From Burkholderiales bacterium (GTDB lineage Bacteria > Pseudomonadota > Gammaproteobacteria > Burkholderiales > SG8-41): 64,000 bases of DNA. Both the position numbers and the translations under genes were made by a program. The stretch is from contig JAHCAI010000003.1 of the NCBI GenBank assembly GCA_019634975.1, positions 124,001 to 188,000 of the forward strand, given 5' to 3'. Below, piece after piece: positions 30,621 to 39,422 of the stretch. The notes under the pieces are model-generated. The model worked only from the letters and a program-made list of their open reading frames with translations, made no database searches and was not told the DNA's origin. Positions within the stretch are counted from its first letter, which is position 1; each line of letters opens with the position of its first letter.

Positions 30621-31594
30621 CCGCCTACATCGTCCGCCGCCTGATTTACGGCCTGTTCGTGCTGGTCGGCGTCAATGTGCTGACCTTCGCGCTGTTTTTC
30701 TTCGTCAATTCGCCTGACGACATGGCGCGTGCGCAACTCGGTGCCAAGCGCGTCACCGCGGAGGCGGTGGACAAGTGGAAACGTGAGCGGGGATATGATA
30801 AGCCATTGTTTTTAAATGAAAAAATGTCGGGAATTGAGCGCGTCACCGAGACCGTTTTTTTCGACAAGTCGCTGCGCCTGTTCGCCTTCCAGTTCGGCGC
30901 CTCGGACCAGGGACGCAACATCGGCTACGACATCCGCGCCCGCATGTGGCCCAGCCTGGCGGTCCAGGTGCCGGCCTTCGTGATCGGGTTGGCGGTTTAC
31001 ATCTCCTTCGCGCTGCTGATGGCGTTTTTCCGCGCGACCTATGTTGATTTCTGGGGCGTCGTGCTGTGCGTGCTGATGATGTCGGTATCGACGCTGTTCT
31101 ACATCATCGGCGGCCAGTACGTGTTCGGCAAATTGTGGAGCCTGGTGCCCATCTCCGGATATGACGGGGGCTTCGAGGCGGTCAAGTTCCTCGCGCTGCC
31201 GGTGCTGATCGGCGTGATTGCCGGCATCGGCGGCAGCGCGCGCTGGTACCGCACGATATTTCTCGAGGAGATGGGCAAGGATTACGTGCGCACCGCGCGT
31301 GCCAAAGGATTGTCCGAACCGCGGGTCCTGTTCCGCCATGTGCTGCAGAACGCGATGATCCCCATCCTCACCGGCGTGGTGGTGGTGATTCCGCTGCTGT
31401 TCATGGGGGCGCTGATCACCGAATCCTTCTTCGGCATTCCCGGTCTCGGCAGCTACACCATCGATGCGATCAGCCAGCAGGATTTCGCGATCGTGCGCGC
31501 CATGGTGTTCCTCGGCTCCGTGCTCTACATCATCGGCCTGATCCTGACCGACATCTCATACACCCTGGTGGATCCGCGGGTGCGCTTCTCGTGA
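30617..31594 (+). CDS. peptide ABC transporter permease (DppB/YejB type)
   Basis: This 325-residue inner-membrane permease has the first helix RRLIYGLFVLVGVNVLTFALFFF. The binding-protein-dependent transport domain follows with the EAA loop EEMGKDYVRTARAKGLSE. It ends LTDISYTLVDPRVRFS, typical of DppB. ATG overlaps the binding-protein stop by 4 bp. Residues 59-72 are encoded by an AT-rich patch (30797-30830) with TTA, AAT and AAA codons unlike the rest of the gene. That patch resembles the dispersed AT-rich intergenic element. Confidence 0.9.
   Translation: MTAYIVRRLIYGLFVLVGVNVLTFALFFFVNSPDDMARAQLGAKRVTAEAVDKWKRERGYDKPLFLNEKMSGIERVTETVFFDKSLRLFAFQFGASDQGRNIGYDIRARMWPSLAVQVPAFVIGLAVYISFALLMAFFRATYVDFWGVVLCVLMMSVSTLFYIIGGQYVFGKLWSLVPISGYDGGFEAVKFLALPVLIGVIAGIGGSARWYRTIFLEEMGKDYVRTARAKGLSEPRVLFRHVLQNAMIPILTGVVVVIPLLFMGALITESFFGIPGLGSYTIDAISQQDFAIVRAMVFLGSVLYIIGLILTDISYTLVDPRVRFS
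30797..30830 (+). repeat. AT-rich element-like patch inside permease CDS, copy J
   Basis: GATAAGCCATTGTTTTTAAA and the following ATGAAAAAATG resemble intergenic copy C (ATAAGCACTTGTTTTTACG). The patch stays in frame and encodes DKPLFLNEKM. Resemblance may be chance, but the base composition is sharply different from the flanks. Confidence 0.35.
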
Positions 31595-33012
31595 TGCCGG
31601 TCCGCATCGAGTTGCTGTGGAGCGACCTGCTGGTCTGGCTGCTGGTCGCCGGCCTCGTCGGACTTGCGCTGTACACCCGGAAGCGGCCGCATCTGAGCGC
31701 GCCCTGGATACGGGTCGGCGCAAGCGCCAGCGGCATGGCGGCAGCGACGGTGCTGTCGTTTTTCGTGCTGGTTGGCCTGCTTGATTCGGTGCACTACCGC
31801 AGTGCGCTGCCCTCGCCGGGCGGCAAGCCGGCATGGTCGACGGAACTGCGCAGCCTGCTCGACCGCGTACTGGATCCGCTGCGCGCGGGCCGCGAGAAAA
31901 CCTACTCGGCGCCGCTGGCAACCCACCTGTTCGCGAAGGAGACCGTGGTGCTGCCCGACGGCCGCGAGGAGCGGGTGTTCCCGCGGCTGCGGCATGGCGG
32001 GGCGCACCTCGCCGACCCCGAGGCCGGGCGCTGGCCGGATGTGGCGACAAAGGCATTCCGCGGGCTCGCGCTGGCCCTGCTGCTGTGGTTTGCCGCCGCC
32101 ATCGGCGTGGCCGCCATGACCGCCCGCAGTCTGGGCACGGGCATCGAGGCGGCCTGGCGCGGGATATGGGGCGGAAGGACACCGCTGCAGTGGCGCGCCG
32201 TGCTCTGCGCGCTGGCTGCGGTGCTGGTCATTGCGGGGCCGGTGGCCGCGCTGGCGCCGTATTACCACGTGCTGGGCACCGACAAGGTCGGCCAGGATGT
32301 GCTCTACCAGGCGCTGAAGAGCGTGCGCACGGGGCTCATCATCGGCACGCTGGCGACGCTGGTGACGCTGCCTTTCGCGCTGGTGCTCGGGGTGATGGCG
32401 GGCTATTTCCGCGGCTGGGTCGATGACCTGGTCCAGTACCTGTACACCACGCTGTCCTCGATCCCGGGCGTGCTGCTGATCGCTGCCGCCGTGCTGATGA
32501 TGCAGGTCTATGTCGAGAACCATCCTGAGCTGTTCCCGAGCACCGAGATCCGCGCAGACGTGCGGCTGCTGGCGCTGTGCGTGATCCTCGGCATTACCAG
32601 CTGGACGGGGCTGTGCCGGCTGCTGCGCGGCGAAGTGCTGAAGCTGCGCGAGCTGGAATACGTCCAGGCGGCGCAGGCCTTCGGGGTGTCGAACTGGCGC
32701 ATCATGATGCGCCACCTGACGCCGAACGTGATGCACATCGTGATGATCGCGCTGGTGATGGATTTCAGCGGCCTCGTGCTGGCCGAAGCCGTGCTGTCCT
32801 ACATCGGCGTCGGCGTCGATCCGTCGATGATCAGCTTCGGCACGATGATCAACGGCGCGCGGCTGGAAATGGCGCGGGAGCCGATGGTGTGGTGGTCGCT
32901 GGCCGCGGCTTTCGTGTTCATGCTGGCGCTGGTGCTCGCGGCCAACCTGTTTGCCGACGCGGTGCGCGATGCCTTCGATCCGCGGCTCGCCATTGCCGGA
33001 GGGCGGGCATGA
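31594..33012 (+). CDS. peptide ABC transporter permease (DppC/YejE type) with extended N-terminus
   Basis: This 472-residue permease is longer than the usual 280-340. The C-terminal 200 residues hold the transport domain: GTDKVGQDVLYQALKSVRTG, EAA loop ELEYVQAAQAFGVSNWRIM, and the end FADAVRDAFDPRL. The first 200 residues contain extra helices (about 7-25, 45-65, 155-172, 205-228) and a soluble loop around 75-145. The ATG overlaps the upstream stop by one base (TGATG); a GTG one codon earlier is possible. It pairs with the DppB-type permease. Confidence 0.88.
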   Translation: MPVRIELLWSDLLVWLLVAGLVGLALYTRKRPHLSAPWIRVGASASGMAAATVLSFFVLVGLLDSVHYRSALPSPGGKPAWSTELRSLLDRVLDPLRAGREKTYSAPLATHLFAKETVVLPDGREERVFPRLRHGGAHLADPEAGRWPDVATKAFRGLALALLLWFAAAIGVAAMTARSLGTGIEAAWRGIWGGRTPLQWRAVLCALAAVLVIAGPVAALAPYYHVLGTDKVGQDVLYQALKSVRTGLIIGTLATLVTLPFALVLGVMAGYFRGWVDDLVQYLYTTLSSIPGVLLIAAAVLMMQVYVENHPELFPSTEIRADVRLLALCVILGITSWTGLCRLLRGEVLKLRELEYVQAAQAFGVSNWRIMMRHLTPNVMHIVMIALVMDFSGLVLAEAVLSYIGVGVDPSMISFGTMINGARLEMAREPMVWWSLAAAFVFMLALVLAANLFADAVRDAFDPRLAIAGGRA

Positions 33013-35021
33013 CCGCGCCGCTGCTGCGTGTCGAGAACCTGAGCACCCTCGTCCGGGGCGGCGCCGCGCCGCTGCGTGCCGTGGACGGCCTGTCCTTCGA
33101 GATCGCGCCCGGTGAAACCTTCGCGCTGGTCGGCGAATCGGGCTGCGGCAAGTCGATGACCGCGCTCTCGATCATGCGCTTGCTGCCGGACGCCGGGGAG
33201 ATCGCCGGCGGTCGCGTGGAACTGCAGGGCGAGAACCTGCTGGCCCTGCCCGAGTCGCGGATGCGGGACTTGCGCGGACACCGGATGGCGATGATTTTCC
33301 AGGAGCCCGGGCTGTCGCTGAACCCGGTGATGACCGTCGGCGAGCAGGTCGCGGAGTCGGTGCGCCGGCACACCGCCCTGCGCGGCGCCGCGGCCGATGC
33401 GCGGGTGCTGGAACTGCTCGAGGCGGTGCGCATGCCGGATGCGCGGCGCCGCGCGGCGGAGTATCCCTTCCAGCTCTCCGGGGGCATGAAGCAGCGGGTG
33501 ATGATCGCCATTGCGCTTGCCTGCGATCCGGCGCTGCTGATCGCGGACGAGCCGACCACGGCGCTCGACGTCACGGTGCAGGCACAGGTGCTGGACCTGC
33601 TGCGCGAGCTGCAGCAGTCGCGCGGCATGGCGATGCTGCTGATCACCCACGACCTCGGCGTGGTGGCGCAGGTCGCGCAGCGCGTGGCGGTCATGTACGC
33701 CGGGCAGATCGTCGAGACCGCGCCGGTGCCGGCCTTCTTTGCCGGACCGGCACATCCTTATTCACGCAAGCTGTTCGCCTCGCTGCCCGAACGGGCCGGT
33801 CGCGGGCGCGCGCTGGCGGCCATTCCCGGATCGGTGCCGCGGCTCGACAGGGATTTTGCCGGCTGCCGCTTCGCCGAACGCTGTGACGCCGCGCTGCCGC
33901 AATGCGCCGGCACGCTGCCGCAGTGGCACGAGGCTGGGCGGGATCACGTGGTCCGCTGCCACTTGTACGGCAGCGATGAGCGCGGAGTGATGAGCGATGA
34001 GCGCAAGCCGGAACCCCCGACAAGTCCGGATTCATCGCTCATCGCCCATCATTCATCGCTGCTTGAGGTCTCCGGCCTCAAGGTCTGGTTCCCCGTGCGC
34101 AAGGGCCTGCTGCAACGCACGGTCGGCCAGGTGCGCGCCGTCGATGGCGTCAGTCTGAGCATCGCGCCGGGCCGGACCCTGGGCCTCGTCGGGGAGTCCG
34201 GTTGCGGCAAAACCACGGTCGGCAAGGGGCTGCTGCGGCTGATTGAGCCGACTGCCGGCCGGGTGATGGTCGATGGCGAGGATTTTCTTGCGTTGCGGCG
34301 CAGGGATCTGCGGCTGCGCCGGCGCGACGTGCAGATCATATTCCAGGATCCCTATGCGTCGCTGAATCCGCGCGTGCGCATCGGCGATGCGCTGGAGGAG
34401 GGACTGCTGGCGCTGGGGGTCGGCGTCGACGCTCGGTGGCGCCAGTCGCGGATAGACGAACTGCTCGCGGAAGTCGGGCTCCCGCCGGACGTGAAATCAC
34501 GTTACCCGCACGAGTTTTCCGGCGGCCAGCGCCAGCGCATCGCCATTGCCCGGGCGCTGGCGGTGCAGCCGAAGCTGATCGTCTGCGACGAGCCGACCAG
34601 CGCGCTCGACGTGTCGGTGCAGGCGCAGATTCTCAACCTGCTGAAACGCCTGCAAGGGGAGCGCGGATTGTCCTATCTCTTCATCAGCCACAACATGGCG
34701 GTCATCGAGTACATGGCCGACGACATTGCGGTGATGTACCTGGGGCGCATCGTGGAGCGGGGAACGGTGGCAGAGGTGATGCATGGGCCGCGCCATCCCT
34801 ATACCCGCGCGCTGCTGGCAGCGGTGCCGGTTGCCGACCCCCGGCACAACCCGCGCGGCACGATCCGCCTTGCCGGTGACCTGCCGTCGCCGCTGAACCC
34901 GCCCAGCGGGTGCCATTTCCATCCCCGCTGTCCCGCGGCTATGCCGCAGTGCCGCGAACAGTATCCGGGGAGGAATTCCTGGAGTCCGACCCAGGTGGCC
35001 TGGTGCCACCTGCGCGACTAA
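33009..35021 (+). CDS. fused peptide ABC transporter ATPase (DppD-DppF type)
   Basis: This 670-residue protein has two complete ABC domains. Domain 1 has GESGCGKS, signature LSGGMKQR, Walker B LLIADEPT, and the OppD-type Cys-rich tail [14 protein letters not shown]. Domain 2 starts at about 350 with [24 protein letters not shown], and tail [14 protein letters not shown]. The linker (about 321-352) is encoded by a GATGAG-type inverted repeat. The start overlaps the permease stop (ATGA). The gene powers the peptide importer and ends 4 bp from the convergent mltD stop. Confidence 0.92.
   Translation: MTAPLLRVENLSTLVRGGAAPLRAVDGLSFEIAPGETFALVGESGCGKSMTALSIMRLLPDAGEIAGGRVELQGENLLALPESRMRDLRGHRMAMIFQEPGLSLNPVMTVGEQVAESVRRHTALRGAAADARVLELLEAVRMPDARRRAAEYPFQLSGGMKQRVMIAIALACDPALLIADEPTTALDVTVQAQVLDLLRELQQSRGMAMLLITHDLGVVAQVAQRVAVMYAGQIVETAPVPAFFAGPAHPYSRKLFASLPERAGRGRALAAIPGSVPRLDRDFAGCRFAERCDAALPQCAGTLPQWHEAGRDHVVRCHLYGSDERGVMSDERKPEPPTSPDSSLIAHHSSLLEVSGLKVWFPVRKGLLQRTVGQVRAVDGVSLSIAPGRTLGLVGESGCGKTTVGKGLLRLIEPTAGRVMVDGEDFLALRRRDLRLRRRDVQIIFQDPYASLNPRVRIGDALEEGLLALGVGVDARWRQSRIDELLAEVGLPPDVKSRYPHEFSGGQRQRIAIARALAVQPKLIVCDEPTSALDVSVQAQILNLLKRLQGERGLSYLFISHNMAVIEYMADDIAVMYLGRIVERGTVAEVMHGPRHPYTRALLAAVPVADPRHNPRGTIRLAGDLPSPLNPPSGCHFHPRCPAAMPQCREQYPGRNSWSPTQVAWCHLRD
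33970..34062. repeat. GATGAG-type inverted repeat, copy 2, inside the ATPase linker
   Basis: The left arm starts GCAGCGATGAGCGCGGAG; the right arm ends with CATCGCTGC, the perfect complement of the first nine bases. It lies in frame between the two ABC domains and matches the repeat downstream of hpnD (17193-17270) over most of a 32-bp arm. Confidence 0.75.
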
Positions 35022-35025
35022 AGGG

Positions 35026-36417
35026 CTATCGCCGGGATTTCGAAGCGACTACCGGCGGTTTCGCCGCCTTGGCATTCGGTTTGATTGCCACCTTGGCGCG
35101 CTTGGCCGGTGCGCGCTTGATGGCGGCACGGGTCGCGTGCTTCGCCGGTTTGCCGCCCTTGGCATGCGTGGTCCTCGCTGCCTTGTATGCCCTCGGCAGC
35201 GTCACCGGGGTCGCCGGGAGATCGGGCAGGTTGGGGGCCATGCCTTCCCTGACCGGCACCAGCAACGGCTGCCCGGGTCGCAGCGGGGTCCTGCCGCTGA
35301 TGCCATTCACTTCCTTGAGTTCGCTGACACTGATGCCGTATTTGGCGGCAACCTTCTCCGGCTTTTCTCCGGGTTTCAGCGTATGCGCCTGCCAGGACAC
35401 CAGCGGCTTGTTGTGGTTCTGGAGATTGGCGTGGAAAGCCGCCACCTTGCTGCGCGGAAGCACGATGGTTTCCGCGGCGTAGGACTTGATCACGCGCTTG
35501 TTGTGTGCGGGATTGAGGAATCTGAACTCGTCCACGGGCATCTCGGCGAATCGCGCCGCCAGCTTGACGTCGATATGCTCCTTGAGCGTGACGATTTCGA
35601 AATAGGGCTCGTTCGGAACGCTGGCGAGCTGGACGCCGAAGCGCGCCGGGTCGGCGATGATGTTCTTGACGGCGATCAGCTTGGGCAGGTAGTTGCGCGT
35701 TTCCGCGGGCATGGTCAGGCTGGCGTAGTCGGCAGGCAGCCCCTTGGCCTGGTTGCGGGCAATCGCGCGGCTGACGGCGCCTTCGCCCCAGTTGTAGGAT
35801 GCCAGCGCGAGTTCCCAGTCGCCGAACATGCCGTAGAGCTTCTCCAGGTAATCGAGCGCGGCGCTGGTGGCGGCGATCACGTCACGACGGCCGTCGTACC
35901 ACCAGTTCTGGCGCAGCCCGTAGATCTTGCCGGTGGAGGGGATGAACTGCCAAAGGCCCGAGGCATGCGCCCTCGAATAGGCCTGGGGGTTGTAGGCCGA
36001 CTCGATCATCGGCAGCAGCGCGATTTCGGCGGGCATTTTCCGCCGCTCGATTTCCTCGACGATGTGGAACAGGTAATGGCTGCCGCGGTCGACCATGCGC
36101 GCGAAATACTCGGGCTTGGCGGAATAACGGACTTCCCATTCGCGCACCAGGTCGCTGTCCATCGGGCGCATCGCAAATCCCGCCCGGATTCTTTCCCACA
36201 TGTCACGTGGCGCGGGTTTTTCCACGATCACGGGCTGGGGCGGCGGAACCGGAGGCTCGGGGACGACGGCGCTGCGCTCCACGATGATTTCCGGTGCGGG
36301 CGCCTGGACCGGCGCAATGACGGAGGCTTCGCCGGGTTCTGTCGTGGGGATCTGGGCGCAACCGGCGGCGATCAGGGTTGCGGCAAGCAGAAACAGACGT
36401 GCGAACGCAGGAGTCAT
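35026..36417 (-). CDS. mltD: membrane-bound lytic murein transglycosylase D
   Basis: This 463-residue lipoprotein has lipobox LIAAGC (Cys20), a Pro/Val-rich linker, then the SLT domain with catalytic Glu139 in LLPMIESAYN. SGLWQFIPSTG and ALASYNWGEG follow. One LysM peptidoglycan-binding repeat lies at about 360-410 (LKPGEKPEKVAAKYGISVSE). A Lys/Ala-rich basic tail of about 55 residues ends the protein. It cleaves peptidoglycan to 1,6-anhydromuropeptides. mltD next to gloB, a methyltransferase and rnhA/dnaQ is a common proteobacterial order. Confidence 0.93.
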   Translation of the reverse strand: MTPAFARLFLLAATLIAAGCAQIPTTEPGEASVIAPVQAPAPEIIVERSAVVPEPPVPPPQPVIVEKPAPRDMWERIRAGFAMRPMDSDLVREWEVRYSAKPEYFARMVDRGSHYLFHIVEEIERRKMPAEIALLPMIESAYNPQAYSRAHASGLWQFIPSTGKIYGLRQNWWYDGRRDVIAATSAALDYLEKLYGMFGDWELALASYNWGEGAVSRAIARNQAKGLPADYASLTMPAETRNYLPKLIAVKNIIADPARFGVQLASVPNEPYFEIVTLKEHIDVKLAARFAEMPVDEFRFLNPAHNKRVIKSYAAETIVLPRSKVAAFHANLQNHNKPLVSWQAHTLKPGEKPEKVAAKYGISVSELKEVNGISGRTPLRPGQPLLVPVREGMAPNLPDLPATPVTLPRAYKAARTTHAKGGKPAKHATRAAIKRAPAKRAKVAIKPNAKAAKPPVVASKSRR

Positions 36418-36494
36418 TGATGGATCGCCCGGGTGCTGGCTCCCGGCGCCGTAAATTTTGCCGGATGGTAGCCTTGGCGAATCCGCTTGTCAAA

Positions 36495-36536
36495 CCGGAT
36501 ATTCATTAATAATCAATATTTTATTGTCATATCCGG
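36495..36536. repeat. AT-rich element copy I bounded by 8-bp inverted ends
   Basis: CCGGATAT (36495-36502) and ATATCCGG (36529-36536) bracket an AT-only centre with AATAATCAATATTTTATTG. It lies in the gap between the mltD start and the gloB stop. The inverted ends suggest a defined unit rather than simple AT drift. Confidence 0.5.
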
Positions 36537-36566
36537 AGATTGGGCCTGAGGTTTGAGACGAAAGTC

Positions 36567-37337
36567 TCAAAAGTTGTTCTTCCAGTCGCGGATTGTCGCA
36601 AGGACGCTGACCGGGTCACCCAGTTTCTTTCCCGCGCGCGCGCTGGCTGTGGCGATGATCCCCGGTTCGATCACACGCAGAAAGGGATTGGTCGCCTTTT
36701 CCTGGCCGATGGTCGAGGGTAGTGTCGGCTGGTCGCGATTGCGCAGGGCCTGCATGCGTGCCTCAAGCTCGGGCAGGCGGCCGTTGTCGGGCTCCGCGGC
36801 ACGCGCGAAGCGGATGTTCGACAGGGTGTATTCGTGACCGCAGTAGACGAGCGTGTCATCCGGCAACCGCGACAGCCGCGTAAGCGAGTCATACATCTGG
36901 CGCGGTGTGCCCTCGAACAGCCGGCCGCAGCCGGCGGCGAACAGCGTGTCACCGCAGAACAGCATGCCGCCGCCGACGAAGGCGACATGCGAGCGCGTAT
37001 GGCCGGGAATTTCCAGGGTTTCCATGCTGATGCTGAAATGCGGCAGCGTGAAGCGTTCGCCGTCGGCGAGACGCACGCTCACTTCCGGAATGCGCTCGTC
37101 GTGCGGGCCGTACACCGGCGCCGGGTGGCGGGCGAGCAGGGCTGCGTTCCCGCCGACGTGGTCGGCATGGTGATGGGTGTTGAGGATGGCGGCGAGCTGC
37201 AGTTTTTCCTGCGCCAGGTAATCGAGTACCGGCTGTGCATCGCCCGGATCGACCACCACGGCATGGGTGGCGTCACGGATGGTCCAGATGTAGTTGTCGG
37301 CAAATGCGCGCAGCGCCACGACTTGATGGGCGGGCAT
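36567..37337 (-). CDS. gloB: hydroxyacylglutathione hydrolase (glyoxalase II)
   Basis: This 256-residue metallo-beta-lactamase-fold enzyme hydrolyses S-lactoylglutathione to lactate and glutathione. The metal site THHHADHVGGN lies at about 54-64, with HTRSHVAF, FCGDTLFAAGCGRLFEG and CGHEYTLSN further along. The length equals the family norm. It is divergent from the methyltransferase gene, with only 49 bp between starts. Confidence 0.95.
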   Translation of the reverse strand: MPAHQVVALRAFADNYIWTIRDATHAVVVDPGDAQPVLDYLAQEKLQLAAILNTHHHADHVGGNAALLARHPAPVYGPHDERIPEVSVRLADGERFTLPHFSISMETLEIPGHTRSHVAFVGGGMLFCGDTLFAAGCGRLFEGTPRQMYDSLTRLSRLPDDTLVYCGHEYTLSNIRFARAAEPDNGRLPELEARMQALRNRDQPTLPSTIGQEKATNPFLRVIEPGIIATASARAGKKLGDPVSVLATIRDWKNNF

Positions 37338-37386
37338 CTCAGGCTCCGGTTCTGATCAGCGGCCGATTATGATTTAAACTCGCGCC

Positions 37387-38142
37387 ATGTCAATTGCAGG
37401 TGGCGGCCTTACCGTGGATGAATGGCTGGCGAGTCCGCCGGGGCGCTACCTGTCCGCGCAGGAACAGGCCTATTTCGACGCTGCCGTGGCCGATATCTTC
37501 GGCTACCACGCGCTGCAACTCGGCCTCGCGCAGCTCGACCTGCTGCGCATGAGCCGCATACCGATGCGCATCACCGTCGCACCCCGGGGCATGGTCGGAC
37601 TGCGGGCCGATTTCCGTGACCTGCCGGTGGAATCGGATTCGGTCGACCTGATGGTGCTTCCGCACACGCTGGAGTTCTCGGAGCATCCCCACCAGGTCGT
37701 GCGCGAGGTTGCCCGCGTGTTGCGTCCCGAGGGACATGTGGTCATTTCCGGGTTCAATCCGCTCAGTTTGTGGGGGCTGCGCCGCGGCCTCGGTTCGCGT
37801 GCCGCTTTTCCCTGGACCGGTCATTTCATCCAGTTGCCGCGGGTCAAGGACTGGTTCGCGCTGGTGGGTCTCGAGATTGTCGCCGGTTCCATGGCCTGTT
37901 ACGCGCCACCCTGCACTGATCAGAAGTGGCTGGACCGCTTCGGTTTCATGGAAAGGGCGGGAGACCGCTGGTGGCCGATCGGCGGCGGCGTGTTTTTCCT
38001 GCAGGCGATCAAGCGCGTGCGCGGCATACGACTGATCATGCCGAAATGGAGCGACCGGGTGGCGCCGCGGAAGAACCTGGCGGCGGTGCCGGAACGCGTG
38101 CGCGAAGAGGAAGGTGTGGCGGCGAAAGTGCGCACGCAATGA
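37387..38142 (+). CDS. class I SAM-dependent methyltransferase
   Basis: This 251-residue protein has the SAM-dependent methyltransferase core: [44 protein letters not shown]. The target is unknown. Homologues sit between gloB and rnhA in many Proteobacteria (YafS position). Its stop overlaps the rnhA start by 4 bp, so it is co-transcribed with rnhA and dnaQ. Confidence 0.85.
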   Translation: MSIAGGGLTVDEWLASPPGRYLSAQEQAYFDAAVADIFGYHALQLGLAQLDLLRMSRIPMRITVAPRGMVGLRADFRDLPVESDSVDLMVLPHTLEFSEHPHQVVREVARVLRPEGHVVISGFNPLSLWGLRRGLGSRAAFPWTGHFIQLPRVKDWFALVGLEIVAGSMACYAPPCTDQKWLDRFGFMERAGDRWWPIGGGVFFLQAIKRVRGIRLIMPKWSDRVAPRKNLAAVPERVREEEGVAAKVRTQ

Positions 38143-38618
38143 ACGCTGGCGGGAACGCGCAGGTGGTCGACATTTATACCGACGGCGCCTGCAAGGGCAA
38201 TCCGGGCGTGGGCGGCTGGGGGGCGCTGCTGATGAGCGGCGGCCATGCCCGGGAACTGTTCGGCGGAGAACCGCTGACCACCAACAATCGCATGGAGCTG
38301 ACGGCGGTGATCCGCGCGCTGGAGGCCCTGAAACGGAGTTGCCGGGTGCGTCTGCATACCGACTCCAAGTACGTGCAGCAGGGCATCTCGGAATGGATCC
38401 ATGCCTGGAAGAAGAGGGGATGGAAGACGGCGGACAAGAAGCCGGTCAAGAACGAGGATCTGTGGCGCCGGCTCGACGAGCTTGCGGCTCGGCACGACAT
38501 CGAATGGCTGTGGGTCAAGGGACATGCGGGGCATGACGGCAACGAGCGCGCCGATGCGCTGGCCAACCGCGGCGTGGACAGCGTGAACGGCGGTGCCAAA
38601 CCGGGGGCGGCATCCTGA
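38139..38618 (+). CDS. rnhA: ribonuclease HI
   Basis: This 159-residue enzyme degrades RNA in RNA-DNA hybrids. The active-site carboxylates are in [11 protein letters not shown] (Asp15), [10 protein letters not shown] (Glu), LHTDSKYV (Asp) and NERADALAN (Asp). The length is normal. The start overlaps the methyltransferase stop and its own stop overlaps the dnaQ start by one base. Confidence 0.96.
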   Translation: MNAGGNAQVVDIYTDGACKGNPGVGGWGALLMSGGHARELFGGEPLTTNNRMELTAVIRALEALKRSCRVRLHTDSKYVQQGISEWIHAWKKRGWKTADKKPVKNEDLWRRLDELAARHDIEWLWVKGHAGHDGNERADALANRGVDSVNGGAKPGAAS

Positions 38619-39331
38619 TGGACAAGAGGCAGATCGTGCTCGATACAGAGACCACCGGTCTCGAACCCAGACTCGGGCACCGGATCATCGAGGTGGCGGG
38701 CGTGGAACTCGTCAACCGCCGCCTGACCGGGCGTCATTTTCACCGTTACATCAATCCCGGCAGGGACAGCGACGAGGGCGCGTTGCAGGTGCACGGCCTC
38801 ACCACCGAGTTTCTCGCTGACAAGCCGAAGTTTGCCGAGATTCTTGACGAATTCCTCGATTACGTGACCGGCGCCGAGCTGATCATCCACAACGCGCCTT
38901 TCGACATCGGCTTCCTCGACCATGAACTCTCGCTCGCCCGGCGCAAGGCCCTGAAGACCTATTGTCCGGAGGTGGTCGACACGCTGCGCATGGCCAAGGA
39001 CCTGCACCCGGGCAAGCGCAACAGCCTGGACGCGCTGTGCGACCGCTACCAGATCGACAATTCGGCGCGCACGCTGCATGGCGCGCTGCTCGATGCCGAG
39101 CTGCTCGCCGACGTCTACCTGGCGATGACCCGCGGCCAGGACAGCCTGATGATCGAGGCTGATGCCGTGCATGCGGACGCGGCGGTGGCGGGATTCAGTC
39201 GCGAGGGACTCAGGCTTGCCGTGCTGCGCGCAACCGCGGAGGAAATTGCCGCGCACGAGGCGCAGCTCAAGGACATCGACAAGGCCAGCGGTGGGGCGGT
39301 GTGGAAGCGATCAATGCCGGGCGATGGTTGA
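38618..39331 (+). CDS. dnaQ: DNA polymerase III epsilon subunit (3'-5' proofreading exonuclease)
   Basis: This 237-residue DEDDh exonuclease has Exo I in IVLDTETTGLEP (Asp9, Glu11), Exo II in IIHNAPFDIGFLDHEL, and Exo III in HGALLDAELLADVYL. The C-terminal segment would bind the alpha subunit. The rnhA-dnaQ order, overlapping by one base, is typical of Proteobacteria. Confidence 0.96.
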   Translation: MDKRQIVLDTETTGLEPRLGHRIIEVAGVELVNRRLTGRHFHRYINPGRDSDEGALQVHGLTTEFLADKPKFAEILDEFLDYVTGAELIIHNAPFDIGFLDHELSLARRKALKTYCPEVVDTLRMAKDLHPGKRNSLDALCDRYQIDNSARTLHGALLDAELLADVYLAMTRGQDSLMIEADAVHADAAVAGFSREGLRLAVLRATAEEIAAHEAQLKDIDKASGGAVWKRSMPGDG

Positions 39332-39373
39332 GGAACGTAACCGGGGTGTGGCCGGCGTCCTGCCTTGGCCGGA

Positions 39374-39420
39374 AAATTAATTACAAGTACTTGATTTTAA
39401 ATGATATTTTGATTTTTTAG
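39374..39420 (+). repeat. AT-rich dispersed element, copy D
   Basis: TTACAAGTACTTGATTTTAA followed by ATGATATTTTGATTTTTTA fills the gap between the convergent dnaQ and tal genes, ending three bases before the tal stop. It shares ACAAG.ACTTG.TTTTA..TGATATTTT with copies A, B and C. Confidence 0.6.
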
Positions 39421-39422
39421 CG

